From contig CAWBTF010000036.1 in the NCBI GenBank assembly GCA_963791595.1, forward strand, positions 173,161 to 237,160: DNA of 64,000 nt, read 5' to 3'. Under the pieces are notes generated by a model. The model was not told where the DNA came from, made no database searches, and worked only from the letters and a program-made list of their open reading frames with translations. This document shows, piece by piece, positions 26,391 to 37,476 of the stretch (its first letter is position 1; each line of letters opens with the position of its first letter). Source of the stretch: JAEMQF01 sp963791595 (lineage in GTDB: Bacteria; Pseudomonadota; Gammaproteobacteria; Burkholderiales; Burkholderiaceae_C). Both the position numbers and the translations under genes were made by a program.

Positions 26391-29300
26391 ATGAACATTT
26401 CCAAGTGGGCGCTCGACCATCCGGCGTTGACCCGCTACCTGCTCGTCGTCCTGCTCGTGTTGGGCGCGGCGGCCTATTTTCAACTCGGCCAGGACGAAGA
26501 CCCGCCGTTCACGTTCCGGGCGATGGCGCTGCGTGTCTTCTGGCCCGGCGCCACCGCGCAGCAAGTGGCGGAGCAGGTGACCGACAAACTCGAGCGCACG
26601 CTCCAGGAAGTTCAGTACGCCGACAAGATCCGCAGCTACTCCAAGCCGGGCGAAGCGCTCATCATTTTCCAGGTGCAGGATTCGTCACCGCCCAATCAGA
26701 TGGCGCAGACCTGGTACACGGTGCGCAAGAAGATCGGCGACATGCGTGCCACGCTGCCGGCCGGCGTGATCGGGCCGTTCGTCAACGACGAATTCGGCGA
26801 CGTCTACGGCTCGATGTATGCGCTGTCGGCCGACGGGTTCAGCTACCAGGAGCTAAAGGACCACGCCGACCGCGTGCGCCAAATCCTGTTGAAAGTTCGC
26901 CACGTCAACAAGGTGGCGGTGTTCGGCGCGCAGGACGAAAAGATCTTCGTCGAGTTCTCGCAAAAGCGCCTGGCGCAGCTTGGGCTGGACTTGAACCAGG
27001 TGCTCGCGCAGATCGGTCAACAGAATGCCGTCGAATCGGCCGGCATCATCAACTCGCCGACTGACTTCGTGCAGGTGCGCGTCGGTGGGCAGTTCGCCTC
27101 GGTGGACGAATTGAAGCTGTTCGCGATCCGCGCCGGCGGCAACAGCCTGAAGCTCGGCGACATCGCGCAGGTGACGCGCGCCTATGTCGACCCGCCGCAA
27201 GTGAAGGTGCGCCACCAGGGCGCGGAAGTGATCGCTCTGGGCGTGTCGATGGCCAAGGGCGGCGACATCATCGAGATGGGGCACGCGCTCGACCAGGCCG
27301 CCGCGGCGGTCCGCGCCGACCTGCCGGTGGGCATTGAGCTGCATCAGTTCCAGAACCAGGCCAAGGTGGTGTCGCGCTCGGTGAACGAATTCGTTCGGGT
27401 GCTCATCGAAGCCGTCTGTGTCGTGCTGGCCGTGAGCTTCATCAGCCTGGGCCTGCACTTCAAGCCGTTGCGCCTGGATTGGCGGCCCGGCGCGGTGGTG
27501 GGCGTGACGATTCCGCTGGTGCTCGCGATCACGTTCGTCACGATGTACTACTGGGGCGTCGGGCTGCACAAGATTTCGCTCGGCTCGCTGATCATCGCGT
27601 TGGGGCTGCTCGTCGACGACGCGATCATCGCGGTCGAGATGATGGTGCGTAAACTGGAAGAGGGCTATGACAAGGTGCGCGCCGCGACGTTTGCGTACGA
27701 GGCCACAGCCATGCCGATGCTGACCGGCACCCTGATCACGGCGGTGGGCTTCCTGCCGATCGGCCTGGCCAAGTCGACGGTGGGCGAGTACACCTTCGCC
27801 ATCTTTGCCGTCACGGCCGCCGCATTGTTGATCTCATGGATCGTCTCGGTCTATTTCGTCCCCTATGTCGGTACGCTGTTGCTTCGCTCCAAGGCGGAGT
27901 CGGGCAGCCAGACGCAGCCACACGAATTGTTCGACACGCCGTTCTATTCCCGCTTTCGCGCCCTGGTGAACTGGTGCGTTGCGCACCGCTGGATCACGAT
28001 CGGCTTGACCGTGGGCACGCTGGCCCTGGGCGTGGTTGGCATGGGCAAGGTTCAGAACCAGTTCTTCCCAGATTCGAGCCGGCTCGAGGTGCTGGTCGAC
28101 CTCTGGTATCCCGAGGGTACGTCGTTTGCATCGAACGAAGAAGTGGCCAAGCGCGTCGAGGCGCGCATCATGAAGCTCAAGGGGGTCGAGCATGTCACCA
28201 CCTGGGTCGGCAGCGGCGCCGAGCGTTTCGTCCTGGTGCTCGACCAGATCTTCCCGCAAAGCAATGTCAGCCAGTTGATCGTGATGACGTCCGACGTCGC
28301 ATCACGAGAAGAGTTGCGGCTGCGCCTTCCGGAGGTCCTGGCCAACGAGTTCCCGGAGGTGCGTGGCCGGGCCAAGCTGTTGCCCAACGGTCCTCCCGTT
28401 CCCTATCCGGTGCAGTTTCGCGTCGTCGGGCAAGACCCTGCGCAGGTGCGTGCCTACGCCGACGAGGTGAAGTCCGTGATGCGGGCCAACCCCAACATGC
28501 GCGGCGTGAACGACAACTGGAACGAATCGGTGAAGGCCTTGCGGCTGGACATCGATCAAGACAAGGCCCGTGCCCTGGGCGTGTCGAGTTCGGGAATCGC
28601 CCAGGCGGCGCGCATCATCAATTCCGGCACCACGATCGGCCAGTACCGCGATGGCGACAAGCTGATCGACATCGTGCTGCGCCAGCCGCTCGAAGAGCGC
28701 GACGCGCTCAGCGATCTGGCGAGCGCCTATGTTCCCACGTCCAGCGGACGCAGCATTCCCCTGGGCCAGATCGCCAAGGCGCAGCTCGTCTGGGAGCCCG
28801 GCGTGCTGTGGCGCGAGGGCCGGGACTATGCCGCCACCGTGCAGGGCGACATCGTGGAAGGCTTGCAGGGCGCCACGGTGACGGCGCAGATCAATCCGAA
28901 ACTCGATGCGATTCGGGCGCACTTGCTGCCGGGCTACCGCATCGACGTTGCCGGCGCAGTGGAAGAGAGCAGCAAGGGGCAAGGCTCGATTATCGCGGGA
29001 GCGCCGCTGATGCTGTTCATCATGTTCACGTTGCTGGTCCTTCAACTGCAAAGCTTCAGCCGCTCGATCCTCGTGTTCCTCACCGCGCCGATGGGCATTG
29101 CCGGGGTCGCTGCCGCCTTGCTGCTGCTGGACCGGCCGTTCGGCTTTGTCGCCTTGCTCGGTGTGATCGCCTTGATGGGGATGATCATGCGCAACTCGGT
29201 GATCCTGATCGACCAGATCGAGCAGGACCGCGCGCGCGGCGCGAGCCAGTGGGATGCGATCGTCGAGGCGGCGGTGCGCAGGCTGCGGCCGATCGTCCTC

Positions 29301-29516
29301 ACGGCCGCCGCCGCGGTGCTGGCGATGATTCCGCTGTCGCGCAGCGTCTTCTGGGGTCCGATGGCGGTGGCGATCATGGGCGGCTTGGTCGTCGCGACCG
29401 CGCTGACCCTGCTTTCGCTTCCCGCGATGTACGCGGCGTGGTACCGGGTCAAGCCTGCGGGCCACGAGAAGGCGTCCGGCCAGCGAGCGGGCCAGCCGGC
29501 TGCGGCGTCCCGCTAG
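26391..29516 (+). CDS. RND family efflux permease
   Basis: A 1041-residue proton-driven inner-membrane pump. It begins MNISKWALDHPALTRYLLVV, has the large periplasmic loops after helices 1 and 7, and carries the proton-relay Asp pair in helix 4 (GLLVDDAIIAVEMMV). A second TM block ends GVIALMGMIMRNSVILIDQI. Length and layout fit a drug- or solvent-type (HAE1-like) pump. An upstream TTG at 26331 would add 20 residues, but ATG 26391 gives the standard N-terminus. It is co-transcribed with the adaptor. Confidence 0.9.
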   Translation: MNISKWALDHPALTRYLLVVLLVLGAAAYFQLGQDEDPPFTFRAMALRVFWPGATAQQVAEQVTDKLERTLQEVQYADKIRSYSKPGEALIIFQVQDSSPPNQMAQTWYTVRKKIGDMRATLPAGVIGPFVNDEFGDVYGSMYALSADGFSYQELKDHADRVRQILLKVRHVNKVAVFGAQDEKIFVEFSQKRLAQLGLDLNQVLAQIGQQNAVESAGIINSPTDFVQVRVGGQFASVDELKLFAIRAGGNSLKLGDIAQVTRAYVDPPQVKVRHQGAEVIALGVSMAKGGDIIEMGHALDQAAAAVRADLPVGIELHQFQNQAKVVSRSVNEFVRVLIEAVCVVLAVSFISLGLHFKPLRLDWRPGAVVGVTIPLVLAITFVTMYYWGVGLHKISLGSLIIALGLLVDDAIIAVEMMVRKLEEGYDKVRAATFAYEATAMPMLTGTLITAVGFLPIGLAKSTVGEYTFAIFAVTAAALLISWIVSVYFVPYVGTLLLRSKAESGSQTQPHELFDTPFYSRFRALVNWCVAHRWITIGLTVGTLALGVVGMGKVQNQFFPDSSRLEVLVDLWYPEGTSFASNEEVAKRVEARIMKLKGVEHVTTWVGSGAERFVLVLDQIFPQSNVSQLIVMTSDVASREELRLRLPEVLANEFPEVRGRAKLLPNGPPVPYPVQFRVVGQDPAQVRAYADEVKSVMRANPNMRGVNDNWNESVKALRLDIDQDKARALGVSSSGIAQAARIINSGTTIGQYRDGDKLIDIVLRQPLEERDALSDLASAYVPTSSGRSIPLGQIAKAQLVWEPGVLWREGRDYAATVQGDIVEGLQGATVTAQINPKLDAIRAHLLPGYRIDVAGAVEESSKGQGSIIAGAPLMLFIMFTLLVLQLQSFSRSILVFLTAPMGIAGVAAALLLLDRPFGFVALLGVIALMGMIMRNSVILIDQIEQDRARGASQWDAIVEAAVRRLRPIVLTAAAAVLAMIPLSRSVFWGPMAVAIMGGLVVATALTLLSLPAMYAAWYRVKPAGHEKASGQRAGQPAAASR

Positions 29517-29600
29517 AATGCCCCGACCGGTGGCGAGGCGCCCGCCTGGGCCGTGCTGGCGCAGCCAGACTCGCGTGCGCAGGTTCTCGCCCAGCACGCC

Positions 29601-29687
29601 GCGCGGGTGGCGAAATTGGTAGACGCACCAGGTTTAGGTCCTGACGCCAGCGATGGTGTGGGGGTTCGAGTCCCCCCCCGCGCACCA
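29601..29687 (+). tRNA. tRNA-Leu (anticodon TAG)
   Basis: An 87-nt class II tRNA with encoded CCA. The acceptor stem GCGCGGG/CCCGCGC closes, the anticodon loop is TTTAGGT (anticodon TAG, reading CUA and other CUN codons), the long variable arm of tRNA-Leu is present, and the T loop is GGTTCGAGTCC. TAGAAT with a GC-rich discriminator at 29514-29519 may be its -10. It would decode the CTA CTA pair in the leuA leader. Confidence 0.95.
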
Positions 29688-29719
29688 ACACGTACAACAG
29701 CAAGAGGTTGAGTTTCATC

Positions 29720-31027
29720 ATGTCAGTACAGGTCGAGACCCTAGAGAAGTTGGAGCGCCGAATCACCTTGACGCTGCCTTCGCAAGAAATCGAAAACGAA
29801 GTCAGCACGCGCTTGAAGCGGCTTGCGCGCACCACCAAGGCCGCTGGGTTTCGGCCCGGCAAGGTGCCGATGAGCGTGGTGGCGCAGCGCTATGGCTACT
29901 CGGTGCACTACGAAGTGATGAACGACAAGGTCGGTGCCGTATTTTCCGACGCTGTGACGCAGGCCAAGCTGCGCGTCGCCGGCCCGCCGCGCATCACGGA
30001 AAAGGCTGGAGCACCGGAAGGCCAGGTGACCTTCGACGCGACGTTCGAGATCTATCCCGACGTCAAGCTGGGAGATCTTTCGCAGGCCAGCGTCGAGCGG
30101 ATTTCCACCGAAGTCAGCGAAACGGCGATCGAGAAGACACTCGACATCCTGCGCAAGCAGCGGCGCAGCTTCGCGCAGCGCGCGGCGAGCGAGCCGGCTG
30201 TGGTGGGCGACCGCGTGACGATCGACTTCGAGGGCAAGATCGACGGCGTGGCGTTCAATGGCGGCTCCGCGAAGGACTTCCAGTTCACGATCGGCGAGGG
30301 CCAGATGCTCGAGCAGTTCGACGCCGCGGTGCGTGGCATGAAGACGGGCGACTCGAAGACCTTTCCACTCCAATTCCCGGCCGACTACCAGGGCAAGGAT
30401 GTCGCCGGCAAGGAGGCCGATTTCCTGGTCACCTTGAAGAAGATCGAGCAGCAGCACCTGCCGGAGGTGAACGAATCCTTTGCCAAGGCGCTCGGCATCA
30501 AGGACGGCAGCATCGAGGGACTTCGCGCCGACGTGCGACGCAACCTCGAGCGTGAGGTGAAGTTTCGCGTCGCGGCCAGAAACAAGGCCAGCGTGATGGA
30601 CGCGTTGCTGGGCGTGGCGGAGCTCGACGTTCCGACGTCCTTGGTGAAGGGCGAACTCGATCGGCTGGTTGAAGGCGCGCGCGCCGATCTGAAAAAGCGT
30701 GGTGTCAAGGACGCCGACACGGCGCCGATCCCGGCCGAGATGTTCGAGCCCCAAGCGCAGCGCCGCGTGCGCCTCGGGCTGGTGGTGGGCGAATTGGTGC
30801 GCAGCAACAACCTGCAGGCCAAGCCCGATCAATTGCAGGCGCACATCGAAGAGTTGTCGCAAAGCTACGAAAGGCCGGCCGAGGTGATGCGCTGGTACCT
30901 GAGCGACCGCCAGCGCATGGCGGAGGTTGAAGCTGTCGTCGTGGAGAACAACGTGGCGGCATTCGTGCTCGGCAAGGCGAAAGTGGCCGACAAGGCCGTG
31001 CCGTTCGACGAACTGATGGCCAGCTGA
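29720..31027 (+). CDS. tig: Trigger factor
   Basis: A 435-residue ribosome-bound chaperone with prolyl isomerase activity. It has the N-terminal ribosome-binding signature GFRPGKVPMSVV, a central FKBP-type domain (GDRVTIDFEGKIDGVAFNGG) and a helical C-terminal substrate-binding domain ending FDELMAS. The ATG at 29720 gives MSVQVETLEKLERR. It heads the tig-clpP-clpX-lon run typical of proteobacteria. Confidence 0.95.
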   Translation: MSVQVETLEKLERRITLTLPSQEIENEVSTRLKRLARTTKAAGFRPGKVPMSVVAQRYGYSVHYEVMNDKVGAVFSDAVTQAKLRVAGPPRITEKAGAPEGQVTFDATFEIYPDVKLGDLSQASVERISTEVSETAIEKTLDILRKQRRSFAQRAASEPAVVGDRVTIDFEGKIDGVAFNGGSAKDFQFTIGEGQMLEQFDAAVRGMKTGDSKTFPLQFPADYQGKDVAGKEADFLVTLKKIEQQHLPEVNESFAKALGIKDGSIEGLRADVRRNLEREVKFRVAARNKASVMDALLGVAELDVPTSLVKGELDRLVEGARADLKKRGVKDADTAPIPAEMFEPQAQRRVRLGLVVGELVRSNNLQAKPDQLQAHIEELSQSYERPAEVMRWYLSDRQRMAEVEAVVVENNVAAFVLGKAKVADKAVPFDELMAS

Positions 31028-31156
31028 ATCGGGCCTTTTTACTCACACCGGCCGGCTGCCACCGGGCCGGCGCGATGGTCAACGCAGGGAGGCCTGCGGT
31101 CGCGCCACATAATCGACGCCCGGTTACACCTGCGTCCCACCACCCCGAGGTCATTC

Positions 31157-31765
31157 ATGAGCGCGTTGGAAACACAGAATCTGGGCTTGGTGCCCATGGT
31201 CATCGAGACCTCAGGCCGCGGCGAACGCGCCTATGACATCTTCAGCCGCCTGCTGCGCGAGCGCATCGTCTTTCTGGTCGGTCCCGTGAACGACCAATCG
31301 GCCAATCTCGTCGTTGCGCAGATGCTGTTCCTGGAGAGCGAGAACCCCGACAAGGACATCTTTTTCTACATCAATTCGCCCGGAGGCTCGGTGAGTGCGG
31401 GCATGTCGGTGTTCGACACGATGCAGTTCATCAAGCCCAGCGTCTCCACCCTGTGCATGGGAATGGCCGCCAGCATGGGCGCGTTCTTGCTGGCCGCGGG
31501 CGCGAAAGGCAAACGCCTGGCACTGCCGAATTCGCGGATCATGATTCATCAGCCGTCCGGCGGCGCGCAGGGGCAGGCCACCGACATCGAAATCCAGGCG
31601 CGCGAGATTCTCAAGCTGCGGGAAAGCTTGAACACCATCCTCGCCGAGCGGACCGGCCAGCCGCTGGAGAAGATTCGTCTGGACTCGGAGCGCGACTATT
31701 TCATGTCGGCACCCGAGGCCAAGGACTACGGGCTGATCGATCAGGTGATCGACAAGCGCCCCTGA
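31157..31765 (+). CDS. clpP: ATP-dependent Clp protease, proteolytic subunit
   Basis: A 202-residue serine peptidase that forms the double-heptameric barrel used by ClpX and ClpA. The triad is visible as Ser106 (GMAASMGAF), His131 (RIMIHQPSGG) and Asp180 (SERDYFM), with the spacing of the E. coli enzyme. Normal length. Confidence 0.96.
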   Translation: MSALETQNLGLVPMVIETSGRGERAYDIFSRLLRERIVFLVGPVNDQSANLVVAQMLFLESENPDKDIFFYINSPGGSVSAGMSVFDTMQFIKPSVSTLCMGMAASMGAFLLAAGAKGKRLALPNSRIMIHQPSGGAQGQATDIEIQAREILKLRESLNTILAERTGQPLEKIRLDSERDYFMSAPEAKDYGLIDQVIDKRP

Positions 31766-31922
31766 AGCCAACCCTGGTGCGCGGCCGCTCCGTTAGAGGC
31801 GCGACCGGTGCCGCCAAGCGCGCAATTGAGCGGCAAGCGCCACCCATTTCCGCACCCAGGCGGCTCGCGCGTTTCCACTATCATCCGTCACAGCTTCACC
31901 AACGCCCCGCGCCCAGCTCCTC

Positions 31923-33188
31923 ATGGCAGACAAAAGAGGCTCGCCCAGCGAGAAGGTCCTGTACTGCTCGTTCTGCGGCAAGAGCCAGCACGAGGTCAAG
32001 AAGCTGATTGCCGGACCCTCGGTCTTCATCTGCGACGAATGCATCGAGCTGTGCAACGACATCATTCGCGACGAGATTCCGGTGGATGGTGGAGACTCCA
32101 AGGTCGCAAAATCGGACCTGCCGATCCCCAGTGAAATCAAGGCCAGCCTCGACCAGTACGTGATCGGCCAGGAAGTCGCCAAGCGCACCCTCTCGGTGGC
32201 GGTGTACAACCACTACAAGCGGCTCAAGCACATGAGCCGCTCCAAAGACGACATCGAACTGTCCAAGAGCAACATCCTGCTGATTGGGCCCACCGGTTCG
32301 GGCAAAACCTTGCTGGCGCAAACGCTCGCCCGGCTGCTCAATGTGCCGTTCGTGATTGCCGACGCGACCACGCTCACCGAGGCCGGTTACGTGGGCGAAG
32401 ACGTCGAGAACATCATCCAGAAGCTGCTGCAGAACTGCGGCTACGACGTCGAAAAAGCGCAGCGCGGCATCGTCTACATCGACGAAATCGACAAGATTTC
32501 GCGCAAGGCCGACAACCCGTCGATCACCCGCGATGTGTCCGGCGAAGGCGTGCAGCAGGCGTTGCTGAAACTCGTCGAGGGCACGATGGCGTCGGTGCCG
32601 CCACAGGGCGGGCGCAAGCACCCGAACCAGGATTTTCTGCAGATCGACACAACCAACATTCTGTTCATTTGCGGCGGCGCGTTCGATGGCCTCGAGAAGG
32701 TGATTCAGAACCGCTCCGAGAAATCGGGCATCGGCTTTGCGGCGACGGTTCACAGCAAGAGCGAAAAGCGGGTATCGGAGGTGTTCCGCGACTGCCAGCC
32801 CGAGGACTTGATCAAGTTCGGCCTGATTCCCGAGTTGGTGGGGCGCTTGCCCGTGGTGGCCACACTCGGCGAGTTGACCGAAGACGCCCTGGTGCAGATC
32901 CTCACCGAGCCCAAGAACGCCCTCGTGAAGCAGTATCAGAAGCTGTTCGGGATGGACGGAGTCGACCTGGAAATTCGCCCCTCGGCACTGTCGGCGATCG
33001 CGCGCAAGGCGATGGTGCGCAAGACGGGTGCGCGAGGTTTGCGTTCCATCATGGAACAGTCACTGATCGATACGATGTTCGAATTGCCGACGCTGGACGG
33101 TGTAGTAAAAGTGGTTCTCGACGAGCACACCATCGAGGAAGAGGCCAAGCCTTTGTTGGTCTATCGCGAGCAGAAGGCGAGCGCCTGA
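31923..33188 (+). CDS. clpX: ClpX ATPase, unfoldase of ClpXP
   Basis: A 421-residue AAA+ unfoldase. The N-terminal zinc domain has CSFCGKSQ and CDECIELC; Walker A is GPTGSGKTLLAQ near residue 122 and Walker B is GIVYIDEIDK. The ClpP-binding IGF-type loop is present as SGIGFAATV. It delivers tagged substrates to ClpP. It lies 157 bp behind clpP with its own leader; both are probably in one transcript. Confidence 0.96.
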   Translation: MADKRGSPSEKVLYCSFCGKSQHEVKKLIAGPSVFICDECIELCNDIIRDEIPVDGGDSKVAKSDLPIPSEIKASLDQYVIGQEVAKRTLSVAVYNHYKRLKHMSRSKDDIELSKSNILLIGPTGSGKTLLAQTLARLLNVPFVIADATTLTEAGYVGEDVENIIQKLLQNCGYDVEKAQRGIVYIDEIDKISRKADNPSITRDVSGEGVQQALLKLVEGTMASVPPQGGRKHPNQDFLQIDTTNILFICGGAFDGLEKVIQNRSEKSGIGFAATVHSKSEKRVSEVFRDCQPEDLIKFGLIPELVGRLPVVATLGELTEDALVQILTEPKNALVKQYQKLFGMDGVDLEIRPSALSAIARKAMVRKTGARGLRSIMEQSLIDTMFELPTLDGVVKVVLDEHTIEEEAKPLLVYREQKASA

Positions 33189-33279
33189 GCTTGGAAGTGC
33201 GCGCGGGGGTTGCGCGCGATTGGCGTCTTGCAATTGAAAACTCGGGCCCTAGATAGGCTTGAGAAAGAGAGGTCATCTC

Positions 33280-35703
<2,424 letters not shown>

Positions 35704-35748
35704 GGTGCACCAGGCCGCGGCGCGGGTCCGAGCAGGGAGTTTTGTATT

Positions 35749-35754
35749 TATAAT
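35749..35754 (+). promoter_or_regulatory. -10 element for tRNA-Gly
   Basis: A perfect TATAAT in an AT-rich patch after lon, followed by the GC-rich CCGTGCG typical of stable-RNA promoters, 40 bp before the tRNA. No good -35 is visible. Confidence 0.45.
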
Positions 35755-35793
35755 CCGTGCGTTGTCGCAGCACTTGGAAGCGATGGCAGCGAT

Positions 35794-35869
35794 GCGGGAG
35801 TAGCTCAGTTGGTAGAGCGCAACCTTGCCAAGGTTGAGGTCGAGAGTTCGAGACTCTTCTCCCGCTCCA
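35794..35869 (+). tRNA. tRNA-Gly (anticodon GCC)
   Basis: A 76-nt tRNA with encoded CCA. The acceptor stem GCGGGAG/CTCCCGC, D arm TAGCTCAGTTGGTAGAGC, anticodon loop TTGCCAA and T arm GAGTTCGAGACTC all fold. Confidence 0.95.
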
Positions 35870-35880
35870 GAGATGCGAAG

Positions 35881-35905
35881 AGGGAAGCTGCTGCTTCCCT
35901 TTTTT
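35881..35905 (+). terminator. Intrinsic terminator after tRNA-Gly
   Basis: Stem AGGGAAGC/GCTTCCCT with a TGCT loop, followed by five or six T. It separates tRNA-Gly from tRNA-Cys, so the latter is either read through or has its own promoter. Confidence 0.75.
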
Positions 35906-35948
35906 GTCAGTGGGTGCCTTCTCAGGCGCGCACCATGGCGAGGATTTT

Positions 35949-36022
35949 GGCGCGGTAGCAAAGCGGTTATGCACCGGATTGCAAATCCGTGTAGGTCGGT
36001 TCGACTCCGGCCCGCGCCTCCA
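35949..36022 (+). tRNA. tRNA-Cys (anticodon GCA)
   Basis: A 74-nt tRNA with encoded CCA. The acceptor stem GGCGCGG/CCGCGCC closes, the anticodon loop is TTGCAAA and the T arm is CGGTTCGACTCCG. It marks the edge of the conserved core; transposon relics begin directly after it. Confidence 0.95.
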
Positions 36023-36159
36023 TAGGTAAAACGGCCACTTTTCGGACTGCCTCTTTTTTAAGCAGTCGGGCCATGTAAGCGGCCAAGTAAGCGGTTTTGT
36101 TCAACGCTGCGCAGGGCATTAACTTAGCGTCACCCCGTACCCAGGTGCCCCCGGGCGGG

Positions 36160-36400
36160 CTGCAACGCACCAGCAAGGGTGTGATTCAGGGCTACACCGG
36201 CGTGGCGGCGGTGGACGCCAAGCAACAGGTAATTGTTGAGGCGCAAGCCCATGGCACGGGAAACTGCCCGACAAGAACGTTCACACCGAACGCATGAAGC
36301 GGCGCATCGACAGCGCCCAGGGCCGAGCCCTGTATGGACGACGCTTCGCCGCGGTGGAGCCGGTGTTCGCCAACCTGCGCCGAAACGGATGATGACACTG
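36160..36400 (+). mobile_element. IS1182-family transposase relic
   Basis: Two short pieces in different frames match one transposase type. The first is TSKGVIQGYTGVAAVDAKQQ with VIVEAQAHGTG at 36172-36264, the central part of IS1182-like enzymes. The second, from 36294, reads KRRIDSAQGRALYGRRF and FAAVEPVFANLRRN, near the C-terminus. The part between is missing and no intact ends are visible, so this is a decayed remnant and not an active element. Nothing else recognisable occurs between it and tRNA-Cys. Confidence 0.6.
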
Positions 36401-36712
36401 GCCGGTTCGCGGGCCGAGTGCCAAGCTGGTGGAGGTCCGCTCGAGCTAAGGGTTATGTGGCGTTCGGCCGGCGCAGCTGTGAAATGAGCGTTTTGATACT
36501 CTCGCGCAGTGCTGGAAGACAGCTTTGGTCCGCTTCAAAGGTTCCCGAAAGTGTGGACGACCCGCCAGCCTCCTCCTCGCCTTGGAACTTGTGCTTGCCT
36601 GTGATGCCACCGAGGCGTAAGCGCGCAGTGAACACGTCTTGAATCCGGTCCCCTCGATGAGCAGGATGGTGTCCACCAAGCAAATAGGTGGACACAACGC
36701 AATGCAAAAGTC

Positions 36713-36830
36713 CCCCTCAAGGCGGGAAAGTCCCGAGCCGCCCTGACGATCACCCACCCCAACGCCGCAGGCATCGACATCGGCAGCGCGTCGCACTTCG
36801 TGGCCGTGCCGCCGGATCGTTGGGCAGGGT
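36713..36830 (+). mobile_element. IS110-family transposase relic, N-terminal piece
   Basis: About 35 codons read RAALTITHPNAAGIDIG followed by SASHFVAVPPDR. This is the start of the DEDD catalytic domain of IS110-type transposases, whose first catalytic Asp lies in GIDIG. The sequence loses the family pattern right after PPDR. Between the two relics (36400-36710) and after this one to 37068 I see no gene I can support. Confidence 0.6.
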
Positions 36831-37068
36831 GCCTGATGGGCTGGCTTTTGGCGGCGATGCCGCACGCAGACGAGACTCTCGCCGTAGCGCCGGCGGGCAA
36901 GTTCGAGTGCCTCGGACTTGAAGTAGATCAAAGTAGCACGGGTCAGGCACGCACAGAATGGTTCATCGGGCGGAGTCCATCTGGAGGTGCCGTGCGGTCC
37001 GCGCTGGCTCGCGCGCGGGTGACGGTGCGCGCAAGTCCACGAAAGCCACCACAGCGCGAAAGGATCCC

Positions 37069-37476
37069 ATGAAGAACAGCCTGCAAGCCGGCGTGACCGG
37101 CAGCGCAACGATCCAGGTGGACCGTGAGCGCACGATCGACTTCATGGGCGAGAAGGCGCGCGTCTACGCCACGCCGATGCTGGTGCGCGACATCGAGGTG
37201 GCGTGCCGCGAGCTGATGGGCCAGCACCTCGACCCCGGCGAAGACTCGGTCGGCACCCGGGTCGAGATCGACCACCTCGCCGCCACCTTGCTCGGCATGA
37301 AGGTCGAGTTCGAGCTGCGCATCGCCGAAGTCAAGGGCCGATCGGTGACGTTCGAGGTGAGCGCGCGCGACGACGTCGAGCCCATCTGCCGCGGCCGCCA
37401 CCAGCGCTTCGTCGTCGACATCGCGACGACCGAGAAGCGCCTGGCCGCGAAAGCGCTGAAGGCGGGCCTGGGATGA
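37069..37476 (+). CDS. Hot-dog thioesterase (FlK-like)
   Basis: A 135-residue single hot-dog domain protein. The segments AGVTGSATIQVD, ATPMLVRDIEVACREL and VGTRVEIDHLAATLLG match small acyl-CoA thioesterases related to fluoroacetyl-CoA thioesterase. It is the first gene of the aromatic-degradation operon, with AAAGGA before the ATG, and its stop overlaps the padB-like ATG as ATGA. A likely job is to hydrolyse dead-end or toxic aromatic acyl-CoA and release CoA; the substrate is inferred from context only. Confidence 0.75.
   Translation: MKNSLQAGVTGSATIQVDRERTIDFMGEKARVYATPMLVRDIEVACRELMGQHLDPGEDSVGTRVEIDHLAATLLGMKVEFELRIAEVKGRSVTFEVSARDDVEPICRGRHQRFVVDIATTEKRLAAKALKAGLG

Noticed and set aside
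36430..36710. Open frames on both strands in the IS-relic zone
   Set aside because: None gives a recognisable protein, a ribosome site or consistent codon use; treated as decayed sequence.
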